Shown here: positions 24,688 to 32,900 of the stretch, piece by piece
Layout: every line of letters starts with the position of its first letter
Position numbering within the stretch: position 1 is the first letter of the stretch
NCBI GenBank assembly: GCA_030427245.1
Contig: JAUHXA010000034.1
Location: 1-64,000 of the forward strand
Reading direction: 5' to 3'
Source of the DNA: Bacteroidia bacterium
GTDB lineage: Bacteria; Bacteroidota; Bacteroidia; Chitinophagales; UBA2359
Length of the DNA: 64,000 nucleotides
Made by a program: the position numbers and the translations under genes
The notes under the pieces: generated by a model
The model's input: the letters and a program-made list of their open reading frames with translations, nothing else
What the model was told of the DNA's origin: nothing
Database searches by the model: none

Positions 24688-25419
24688 ATGGGACGAGCAT
24701 TTGAATATAGAAAACACAGGAAATTCGCACGTTGGGCGAAAATGGCAAAGGCATTTACCAAGGCAGGTAGAGAGATAGCGATGGCGGTAAAAGAAAGTGG
24801 ACCAGAAATAGACTACAATCCTAGACTTCGTTTGGCAGTACAAAATGCCAAAGCAGTCAACATGCCCAAAGACAGAATTGATGCAGCTATCAAGCGTGCT
24901 TCTGAGAAAGATTCGGGTGATTATGAGGAGGTGACATATCAAGGATATGGCCCTCATGGTGTGGCAATCATTGTGGATTGTGCGACTGACAACACGACTC
25001 GAACGGTGGCAAATGTACGCTCTTACTTCAATAAATATGGCGGTTCTTTGGGCAAAACAGGTTCTCTGGATTATATGTTTGACAAAAAGTGTGTCTTTAA
25101 AATAAGTGGAGAAGAAGTAGATGTAGAAGAATTGGAATTGGAAATGATTGACTATGGGGCAGAAGAGGTTGAAAAATATATAGACGAAGAGGACGAAAAA
25201 GAATATGTGATGATTTATGCCGATTTTACGGATTTTGGGAATATCCAAAAAGCCATAGAGGAAATGAAATTTGAACTAATAGAGGCTCAATATGAGAAGA
25301 ACCCTATGAATACGGTCAAATTGGATGAAGAACAACAGGCGGATTTGGAGAAGTTATTGGAGAAATTTGACGATGACGAAGACGTCTTGAATGTGTTTCA
25401 CAATATTGAAGGAATGTAG
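24688..25419 (+). CDS. yebC: YebC/PmpR family transcriptional/translational regulator
   Basis: A 243-residue member of the YebC/PmpR/TACO1 family. The N-terminal signature MGRAFEYRKHRKFARWAKMAKAF corresponds to the conserved GHSKWxxIKxxK start in its Bacteroidota variant. The helical domain 1 is followed by NMPKDRIDAAIKRA (residues about 68-81) and by GYGPHGVAIIVDCATDNTTRT, the family hallmark. C-terminal domains 2 and 3 complete the usual length. Members were described as transcription factors and more recently as ribosome-associated factors that aid translation of difficult sequences; the role here cannot be decided. It has its own strong promoter. Confidence 0.93.
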   Translation: MGRAFEYRKHRKFARWAKMAKAFTKAGREIAMAVKESGPEIDYNPRLRLAVQNAKAVNMPKDRIDAAIKRASEKDSGDYEEVTYQGYGPHGVAIIVDCATDNTTRTVANVRSYFNKYGGSLGKTGSLDYMFDKKCVFKISGEEVDVEELELEMIDYGAEEVEKYIDEEDEKEYVMIYADFTDFGNIQKAIEEMKFELIEAQYEKNPMNTVKLDEEQQADLEKLLEKFDDDEDVLNVFHNIEGM

Positions 25420-25460
25420 AAGGGTAAGGAAAACCCAAAACTTATCACGAAATCGTGGGA

Positions 25461-25558
25461 TGCAAAACCTGTTCTGTATTTTAATCGGGATTCAAGTAAT
25501 GCTTTGTAAGTGAATAGATTATGTTTCAGGAATGCCTATTTGCATATTTTAGTTTGCC
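25461..25558 (+). repeat. Diverged third copy (C) of the maf-flanking element
   Basis: Bases 25490-25558 align without gaps to the right 69 bp of elements A and B at about 54 of 69 identities, including the terminal TTTAGTTTGCC-like end. A TGCAAA at 25461 lies close to where the left GGCAAA terminus would be, but the left third is not recognisably conserved. It is followed by TAA. It is an older, decayed relative. Confidence 0.6.
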
Positions 25559-25590
25559 TAATTCAAACGGAAAGCAAAATCAATAAACGT

Positions 25591-25928
25591 ATGAAATACC
25601 ATTTTACATTGCTTATCATTTTTGCTGTAATGTCTTGCAATGCCCAAACATTGCCAAGTCCTTCTCTGCAAACCCCTATTTATGAATCCCTATTGAACTT
25701 ACCTCCATCCTCTGCCGAAAAATCACTAATTCTTTCTTCAATGTATTGTACTTCAAAAACCGCAATTCCTTCTACATTGTCCTCACAATCAACAACAAAC
25801 TTATTGAAGGTTACGACCATTTCACCAACACATTATGTCGATACGCACAATGCCTTTTTTTGCAGAATGGAACGAAAAATCAACAAAAAATTTGTGATGC
25901 CTGTTCGGATTCGGTTGGAAGGGTTTTA
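25591..25928 (+). pseudogene. Frameshifted small lipoprotein gene
   Basis: An ATG at 25591 opens a lipoprotein signal (MKYHFTLLIIFAVMSC) and a short continuation, NAQTLPSPSLQTPIYES. After about 25686 the protein-like reading moves to another frame, open from 25686 and reading ITNSFFNVLYFKNRNSFYIV, then NNKLIEGYDHFTNTLCRYAQ, on into the element at 25929. The original frame becomes Ser/Thr-rich nonsense and stops with a TAG (25927-25929) formed at the element junction. This fits a small lipoprotein gene broken by a frameshift and truncated by insertion of element A. An alternative is an intact 113-residue protein. No family was recognised. Confidence 0.45.
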
Positions 25929-26027
25929 GGCAAATTCAAATTAAAAACTCAAATGCAAATTCAAACAATACTTTGTAAGCGAGCAAAGTAAATTGCAGAA
26001 ATGCCTAATTTAATATTTTAGTTTGCC
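25929..26027. mobile_element. 99-bp MITE-like element, copy A
   Basis: The element starts GGCAAA and ends TTTGCC (6-bp terminal inverted repeats). It is flanked by TTA (25926-25928) and TTA (26028-26030), a 3-bp target duplication. Inside, ACTTTG (25970-25975) and CAAAGT (25984-25989) form a central hairpin. It is identical over all 99 bp to copy B at 26744-26842, which has TAA duplications. It is too short to encode a transposase and no related transposase gene is in the window. TWA duplications suggest mobilisation by an IS5-like enzyme; this is inference. Confidence 0.75.
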
Positions 26028-26111
26028 TTAAGTGTTTGCAGTTTTTCTTTCTTACTATCTCGACATCCATATCTGGTGCTATACCCCAAAAAAAAAACTA
26101 TTTTCACCCCC

Positions 26112-26146
26112 ATTATCCATTATCCATTATCCATTATCCATTATCC
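26112..26146. repeat. Heptanucleotide microsatellite (ATTATCC)5
   Basis: Five perfect tandem copies of ATTATCC end one base before the maf start codon (ATG 26148-26150). The array fills the whole leader and ribosome-binding region of maf. Slippage would change leader spacing in 7-nt steps. Confidence 0.95.
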
Positions 26147-26147
26147 A

Positions 26148-26702
26148 ATGTACATTCTTGCCTCCAAATCTCCTCGCCGCCAACAGCTTCTCAAAGAAGT
26201 CGGTCTTGATTTTCGCATTATCACCCAATCCACCGATGAAAGCTACGACCCAACTTTAAGCACCGATGAAATCGTTATCCATATTGCCCGCCAAAAAGCC
26301 AAAGCCGTTTTACCACAAATGAAAGAGAGGGAAGTTATTATTGGAGCAGATACCATTGTCTGTTTGGGAAATACGATATATGGAAAACCAGAAGACGAGC
26401 AAGATGCTTTTCGGATTATTCGAGAATTGACGGGCAAGGCGCATGAGGTGAAAACAGGAGTTTGTTTGTTGTCAAAGCACAAAGAACATACATTCGTCGA
26501 AAACACCAAAGTCTTTTTTGGAGAATTAACCGACTCGCAAATTCACCACTACATCCAAAAATACCAGCCCTATGATAAGGCAGGAGCTTATGCCATACAA
26601 GAATGGATTGGATTGGTTGGTATTGAACGAATTGAAGGAGATTACTTCAATGTGGTGGGCTTGCCAGTGTATCGGCTTTGTCAAGAATTGAAGAACCTGT
26701 AG
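26148..26702 (+). CDS. maf: Maf family nucleotide pyrophosphatase
   Basis: A 184-residue Maf/YhdE-type nucleoside triphosphate pyrophosphatase. Bacterial members hydrolyse dTTP, UTP or modified nucleotides and can act in septum control. The N-terminal ASKSPRRQQLLKEVGLDF is the family signature. STDESYD follows, then IGADTIVC with the catalytic aspartate near residues 69-76, GKPEDEQDAFRIIRELTGKAHEV, and the DKAGAYAIQEW segment near 145-156. The longer frame from 26076 reads through the heptamer repeat as IIHYPLSIIHYP, so the ATG at 26148 (MYILASKSPRR), which matches family N-termini, is chosen. It lies between two copies of a small mobile element with no obvious promoter of its own apart from AT-rich sequence. 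Confidence 0.92.
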   Translation: MYILASKSPRRQQLLKEVGLDFRIITQSTDESYDPTLSTDEIVIHIARQKAKAVLPQMKEREVIIGADTIVCLGNTIYGKPEDEQDAFRIIRELTGKAHEVKTGVCLLSKHKEHTFVENTKVFFGELTDSQIHHYIQKYQPYDKAGAYAIQEWIGLVGIERIEGDYFNVVGLPVYRLCQELKNL

Positions 26703-26743
26703 GAGTAATGTGAAAGCCAGTTGAAGATGATGGAAGCCACTAA

Positions 26744-26842
26744 GGCAAATTCAAATTAAAAACTCAAATGCAAATTCAAACAATACTTTGTAAGCGAGCA
26801 AAGTAAATTGCAGAAATGCCTAATTTAATATTTTAGTTTGCC
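26744..26842. mobile_element. 99-bp MITE-like element, copy B
   Basis: It is identical to copy A (25929-26027) over 99 bp, with GGCAAA/TTTGCC ends and TAA (26741-26743, 26843-26845) target duplications. It inserted at the 3' end of the metallophosphoesterase gene, whose TAG stop (26844-26842) uses the element's last base plus the duplication. The duplicated target preserved the stop codon. Confidence 0.75.
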
Positions 26843-28065
26843 TAATTCTTTCTCTTCAATTCCACTACCGTTATTTCGGGCAAAAAACCGACTCGACCAG
26901 GATAACCCACATATCCAAATCCAGGATTGACATACAAATACTGATTGCCTTCTTGATACAAGCCAATCCACTCTTTGTAGGCATATTTCACAGGACTCCA
27001 CTTATAAAAACGGGTATTGATACCAAATTGAAAACCATGTGTATGTCCTGAAAAAGTAGCTGCAATTTTAGGGAAGAAAGGTAGAACTTCGGCACGCCAA
27101 TGAGAAGGGTCGTGTGAAAGCAGTAATTGAAGGTCGGCATTTTCGGCTCCTGCATAGGCTTTTTTCAGATTGCCATAATTGCGGAAACGTTTGTTGGCAC
27201 TCCAATTTTCTACGCCAATAATGGCCAATTTTTTGCCGTTTATTTCAATGGTTTTGTTTTCGTTGAGCAGTAGCTTCCAGCCCATACGTTTGTGCGTGTC
27301 AATCAGCCATTCAAAGTTTTGTTGTTTGGCCTCTTTGCTTTCCCAAGCCGAATAATCGCCATAATCGTGGTTGCCCGTGATGGAATAAACACCGTACTTG
27401 GCTTCAATTTTTTTGAAAATATCCACAAAAGGTTGAGCTTCTTTGGCGAAGTTGTTGACCAGATCCCCTGTGAAAAAAACAATATCTGGCTGCAAAGCAT
27501 TGATGGTTTCGACTGCTCCTTCAACGGCGACTTTGTTGACCAAGCTACCTGTGTGAATATCCGAAATTTGTATGATTTTGAAGCCTTCAAAAGCTGATGG
27601 TAAATTTTTGATTTGAAGTACATGCTTGCGAGTGAGATAGTTGTGTGCATTGCGAATCATTCCTTTCATCAAGGCAACAAATGGAATACTTGCAGCAGCT
27701 AAAGCCAATTGACTAAGTAATTTGATACGTTCAATAGACGTACTTCCTTCGCCAGAAACAACTACCCACAGCCAACGCCCCAAACGGAATACATCGTCAA
27801 TCATCAAAAAACCAATCACAACAAATTTGGCGAGATAGACACTCAAGAAAAAACCGCCAACATAAGAGCGTATTTTTTTGTTCCATGTCCGAAAACCCGT
27901 CACAATTCCCACTGCCAAAACGAGATACGCAAGTAAGGTGATACTCCAATAGATTTGATAGACCCATTCTTGTTGGGTAGCTGTCTTGAAAGCTTGATAA
28001 GCGTAGCTATCAATTAGCAGTAAAAGTACAATTGGTAGGGTTAAAGCAAACAATCTTTGTAGCAT
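26842..28065 (-). CDS. Membrane-anchored metallophosphoesterase
   Basis: A 407-residue calcineurin-like phosphoesterase of the YkuE/YaeI-like membrane class. About four membrane segments occupy residues 1-150 (such as LFALTLPIVLLLLID and LLAYLVLAVGIVTGF). The catalytic domain follows from about 155. Metal ligands are visible in QISDIHTGSL (D, H), FTGDLVNN (D), ITGNHDYGDY (N, H), LLLSHDPSHW (H) and FSGHTHGFQFG (H, H), the complete set of five motifs. Relatives hydrolyse UDP-diacylglucosamine or other phosphoesters; the substrate here is unknown. The stop codon abuts MITE copy B. It is divergent from the M1 peptidase gene. Confidence 0.92.
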   Translation of the reverse strand: MLQRLFALTLPIVLLLLIDSYAYQAFKTATQQEWVYQIYWSITLLAYLVLAVGIVTGFRTWNKKIRSYVGGFFLSVYLAKFVVIGFLMIDDVFRLGRWLWVVVSGEGSTSIERIKLLSQLALAAASIPFVALMKGMIRNAHNYLTRKHVLQIKNLPSAFEGFKIIQISDIHTGSLVNKVAVEGAVETINALQPDIVFFTGDLVNNFAKEAQPFVDIFKKIEAKYGVYSITGNHDYGDYSAWESKEAKQQNFEWLIDTHKRMGWKLLLNENKTIEINGKKLAIIGVENWSANKRFRNYGNLKKAYAGAENADLQLLLSHDPSHWRAEVLPFFPKIAATFSGHTHGFQFGINTRFYKWSPVKYAYKEWIGLYQEGNQYLYVNPGFGYVGYPGRVGFLPEITVVELKRKN

Positions 28066-28193
28066 CGAGAGGGATTTTTTGTAAATTTGGCTTTACAGAT
28101 ATATGACTGAATGGTTAAATTATTATATGGTCAAATTCTTAACTGTTCAATAATTCAGCAAATCAATAATTTAGCAATATAACAATCAAACCT

Positions 28194-29882
28194 ATGAAAA
28201 ATTATCATTCTTCATTCATCATTAATTATTTCTTAATCCTCTTCATAACCCTTTTGCCCCTCAATATGTTTGCGCAGGGGCTTTTAAGTGGCAATAATGA
28301 CACTTTCACCCGTGCCGATTCTTTGAGAGGAAGTTTGAGGGCAGAAAGAACTTGGTATGATGTCACTTTTTACGATTTGCATATCAAAGTAAATCCAGAT
28401 GAACAAACCATTGAAGGATATAATACCATTCACTATGAGGTAAAAGAATCTTATCCCGTCATGCAATTGGATTTGTTTGACAACCTGAACATTGACAGTA
28501 TTATATACAAGGGGCAAGCCTTGAAATACAAACGAGAGTACAATGCAGTGTTTATCGAGATGGGCGAATTGGTTAAGCCTGGAGAAATACAGCAATTGAC
28601 ATTTTATTATTCAGGCACTCCAACAGTAGCCAAACGTGCGCCTTGGGACGGAGGTTTTGTGTGGGATAAGGATGACAATGGCAATCACTTTGTAGGAGTG
28701 GCCTGTCAAGGATTTGGTGCAAGCTCTTGGTGGCCAAACAAAGATCATCAAAGCGACGAACCCGACAGTATGCGGATTTCAGGAACGATACCCTCAAATT
28801 TGGTATTGGCGAGTAATGGACGTTTGAGAAATACCATTGAAGAAGGAGACTGGACAACTTATGAATGGTTTGTGAGCTATCCGATCAACAATTATGGAGT
28901 TTCGATTACGATTGGCGATTTGGTCAACTTCAATGATAGCTACGAAAGCGAAACAGAAGGAACGCTTGATTTGCGCTATTATGTGCTGTCCTACAACTTG
29001 GACAAAGCGAAAAAACAGTTTGAGCAAGTGCCGCCGATGATGGAATGTTACGAAGATTGGTTAGGCCCTTACCCTTTCTGGAACGATGGTTTTGCCTTGA
29101 TCGAGACACCTTATTTAGGCATGGAACATCAAAGCGGAATAGCTTATGGCAATGATTATTTGACGGGTTATGCAGGAACTGATTTCTCACGCATTGGATT
29201 GACTTTTGACTACATCATTATCCATGAGGCAGGTCATGAATGGTGGGGAAACAACCTAACTTCGTTCGATATTGGTGATATGTGGATTCATGAAGGTTTT
29301 TGTACTTATAGCGAAGCCTTGTATGTAGAGTGTATAAATGGCTACGATACGGCAATGGACTATGTAAATGCCAAAAAACCAACTATTAGCAATCGTGAAC
29401 CCATTCAAGGACCCTATGGTGTGAATCAAGAAGGGGCAGGAGATATGTACAATAAAGGAATGTTAATGCTCAATACGGTTCGTCATGCGGTTGGGAATGA
29501 TGATTTGTGGAAGGAGATCTTGAAAGGACTGCAAACCGATTACCGACACAGCATCGTGACTCGCAAGGATATTATTAAATACATTAACGATAAAGCCGGA
29601 AAAGACTTGACCCCTGTTTTTTCCCAATATCTTGATTATACTTCCATTCCTCAATTGCAGTTTAAAACCACCAAAAAAGGCAAAAACTTGATCGTTGATT
29701 ATCGTTGGGAAGCCGATGCAGAAGGTTTTAATCTACCTTTCAAATACAAAGACCGTAACGGAAATTGGCAAACCATTCATCCAACCTTAGAATGGCAAAG
29801 TGTGAAATTGAAGAAAATGAAGGAGAAAAATTTGGAATGGGCGATGAAGGAGTTTTATGTGGTGGTGAAGAATGTCAAGTAA
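28194..29882 (+). CDS. M1 family metallopeptidase
   Basis: A 562-residue exported zinc aminopeptidase-like protein. The signal peptide lies within residues 1-28 (FLILFITLLPLNMFAQG). The N-terminal beta domain is followed by the catalytic thermolysin-like domain. The exopeptidase motif appears as LGMEHQSGIAYG (the GxMEN variant with His), and zinc ligands as H344, H348 in IIHEAGHEWWGNN and E367 in MWIHEGFCTYSEAL, exactly the M1 HExxH-18x-E spacing. It lacks the long C-terminal HEAT-like domain of PepN and is close in layout to Bacteroidota-type short M1 enzymes. It lies 67 bases before the 1231-residue lipoprotein and may be cotranscribed. Confidence 0.93.
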   Translation: MKNYHSSFIINYFLILFITLLPLNMFAQGLLSGNNDTFTRADSLRGSLRAERTWYDVTFYDLHIKVNPDEQTIEGYNTIHYEVKESYPVMQLDLFDNLNIDSIIYKGQALKYKREYNAVFIEMGELVKPGEIQQLTFYYSGTPTVAKRAPWDGGFVWDKDDNGNHFVGVACQGFGASSWWPNKDHQSDEPDSMRISGTIPSNLVLASNGRLRNTIEEGDWTTYEWFVSYPINNYGVSITIGDLVNFNDSYESETEGTLDLRYYVLSYNLDKAKKQFEQVPPMMECYEDWLGPYPFWNDGFALIETPYLGMEHQSGIAYGNDYLTGYAGTDFSRIGLTFDYIIIHEAGHEWWGNNLTSFDIGDMWIHEGFCTYSEALYVECINGYDTAMDYVNAKKPTISNREPIQGPYGVNQEGAGDMYNKGMLMLNTVRHAVGNDDLWKEILKGLQTDYRHSIVTRKDIIKYINDKAGKDLTPVFSQYLDYTSIPQLQFKTTKKGKNLIVDYRWEADAEGFNLPFKYKDRNGNWQTIHPTLEWQSVKLKKMKEKNLEWAMKEFYVVVKNVK

Positions 29883-29949
29883 TTTTTAAAAATTGTGAAT
29901 ATTTTACTATTTTCAAGCCTTCAATTAATGGAATGGTAAAATGTAAACT

Positions 29950-32900
29950 ATGAAATCAAAAATACTTGGCTCTTTATTAATAGCTTCTTTTTTGCTATTT
30001 GTATTTTCTTGTGAAGATACACCAACTACTTCCCACTCTTCAACAAAAGGCAAAGAACGTCCTCACAGTCCGTGGGTGTTTCGCTCAGTTTTAGACACAC
30101 AAGCCCGAATGTTGACCCTTGCTTTAGACGACAAAATGTGGGTGGCTTATCATACCGACAAAGCTTCTCTGGACAAAGCTTGGAGTGGAGGCGTGATTTT
30201 TCAAGGAGCAGTTTACAATACCATGCACGGACCTCAACCTGTGAGTTATGGCGATGCTTGGATGGCTAATAAGTACGAAAATCCTTGGCTTTTGGTCAAA
30301 GACCACGATGCTACCTTGCTTACTTCAAAATACAAAGGACATCGAATAAAAGACGACCATGTACAATTGATGTATGAACTGCAATCTCCTGATGGCGACA
30401 AAATTAGTGTGACCGAACAAGTCGAACACTTCAATAGTGGCACACATCAACAGGGTTTAGAGCGCATCTTTACTGCCGAAAATGTTCCCGCAGGCTTCAA
30501 TTTAGCGCTTTTGGTGAATATTAGTTCGATCTCAAAAGCAGAAGATGTGGAAACTGATGGTACATTGGAAGTTATACAAGTGACTCCCCGAAAACTCAAT
30601 AGTGCGGTGGAAGGAGTAGACTTAGATGCCAAACTTATATTGAAGGAAAGCGGAAGTACTCGATTGGCGGTTAAGTTTCTCGGCATACCTTTTATCATCA
30701 ATGAAAACAATGCAAAAGGAGAAGACGAAGATTTGCCGAAAGGGGCGAAACTCATAGCCCAAAACGACTGCAAAACCTGCCACAACACCATCAAACAAAC
30801 GGTTGGACCTGCATACAGAGAAATCGCTCGAAAGTATGCGAACAGCGAAGACAATAGAGCGTTTCTCTTCACCAAAGTCAAAAATGGTGGTAAAGGAGTT
30901 TGGGGTGAAACACCTATGACCCCACATCCAGAAGTGCCTGACGAAGACATCAAAGAAATGATAGATTACATCATGGGAATGGATGCGGAAGAAGAAGCTG
31001 CTACTGCAAAGGAAACGGGCGGAGATTCAAATATGTCCTTGCAAGAAAGTATCGTTCTGGAAGATAACAATGCACTTCCAGGTGTATTGATGACTTTTTG
31101 GAAAGACCCCAAGGGAGTCAAAAAAATGAATGAAGTCAATTTTGATGCCGAGCCGATGTTTCAAACCATTGTTTCGAATATTCTTATCAAAAGCACAGAT
31201 TTTACTTGGATTGAAGAAAACTACATCATCCGATATGAAGGCTATATAGAAATTCCCGAAAACGACACCTATACTTTCCGAATGGCAAGTGATGATGGTT
31301 CGATGTTGTACTTGAATGGTAAATTGTTGATAGACAACGATGGTCCACATGGAACAGAAGCCGTTGAAGGAAAAGCTGGATTGGCAAAAGGAACACACGC
31401 TTTGAAAGTAGACTTTTTTCAAGGTGGAGGCGGCAAAAGTTTGTCGCTGCAATGGAAATCTTCCGAAAAAGACAAGTTTGAGCAAGTACCTATTTCTGCC
31501 TTATTACACCATCGAAGTGAGCAGATGCCTGACAGCAAATACGTAGCACCCGCTTCTCTAAATGCGCCAGAAATTCCCGGGGATGGATTCCCATTGGAGG
31601 CAGTACATCCGAGTTATGAAGTTACTCAAGCTCGTCCCGATGACTTTACCCCAAAAGTGGCGGGAATGGATTTTTTAGATGATGGGCGATTAGTAGTCAG
31701 TACTTGGGATCCAGTAGGAGGAGTCTATGTTTTAGACAATGTGGCTTCTGGTGACCCTTCCAAAATCACCGTCAAACGCATTGCAGAAGGCCTGGCTGAA
31801 CCTCTGGGATTGAAGGTGGTGGACAACGAAATTTACATCCTTCAAAAACAAGAATTGACCAAACTCATTGACAACGATGGTGACGATATTATTGACGAAT
31901 ATCAAGCCATTTCACAAGACTGGTTGACATCTGCTAATTTCCATGAATTTGCTTTTGGTTTGGCATACAAAGACGGTTATTTCTATGCGACTTTGGCAAC
32001 AGCTATCGAGCCGGGTGGCGCAAGCACAAACCCACAGATTCCAGACCGTGGAAAAGTGGCCAAAATATCGAAAGAAACGGGCGACGTGGAATTCATTGCT
32101 CATGGCCTGAGAACACCAAATGGTATTGGAGAAGGAGTGGATGGCGAACTTTTTGTGGCAGACAATCAAGGAGATTGGTTACCTTCCTGCAAGATTTTAC
32201 ATGTCAAAGAAGGGGCGTGGTATGGTTCTCGTTCAGTGGATTATAGTGGTACAGAAGGCGTTGAAGCGACTTTACCAGTAGTCTGGTTGCCTCAAAACGA
32301 AATCGGCAATTCTCCAAGCCAACCTACTTATCTCAATGATGGCCCCTACAAAGGGCAAATGATTCATGGTGAGGTGACTCATGGCGGATTGAAGAGGGTT
32401 TTTGTAGAGAAAGTGAACGACAATTACCAAGGAGTCGTTTTCCGTTTTACACAGGGCTTAGAGGCGGGTGTGAATCGAATTGTTTGGGGTCCAGATGGTG
32501 CGCTCTATATTGGAGGTGTTGGCTCGACAGGAAACTGGCAACATACAGGTGGGTTGTGGTATGGATTGCAGCGAATGAAATTTAAAGAAGATGCGACGTT
32601 TGAAATGTTGGCAGTTCGTGCTAAATCCAATGGTTTTGAAATTGAATTTACCGAACCTCTACAAGAAGGCGATGGATGGAATCCAGACGATTACCAGGTT
32701 AAACAATGGTATTACCAACCTACCGAAAATTATGGGGGGCCTAAAATGGACGAAAAACCCTTACCTATTCAATCGGTGCAAGTCTCGGAAGATCGCAAGA
32801 AGGTATTTTTAGAACTCGGAGGGATGAAGCCCGAACACGTTGTGTATATCCGCATTGCTACTCCATTTGTTAGTGAAAAAGGACGTGAACTGTGGAGTTC

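Noticed and set aside
25428-25558. A longer 131-bp element bounded by TAA GGAAAA and TTTGCC TAA
   Set aside because: The left end matches only in a few bases; the homologous part covers only 25490-25558, so the flanking TAA on the left is probably chance.
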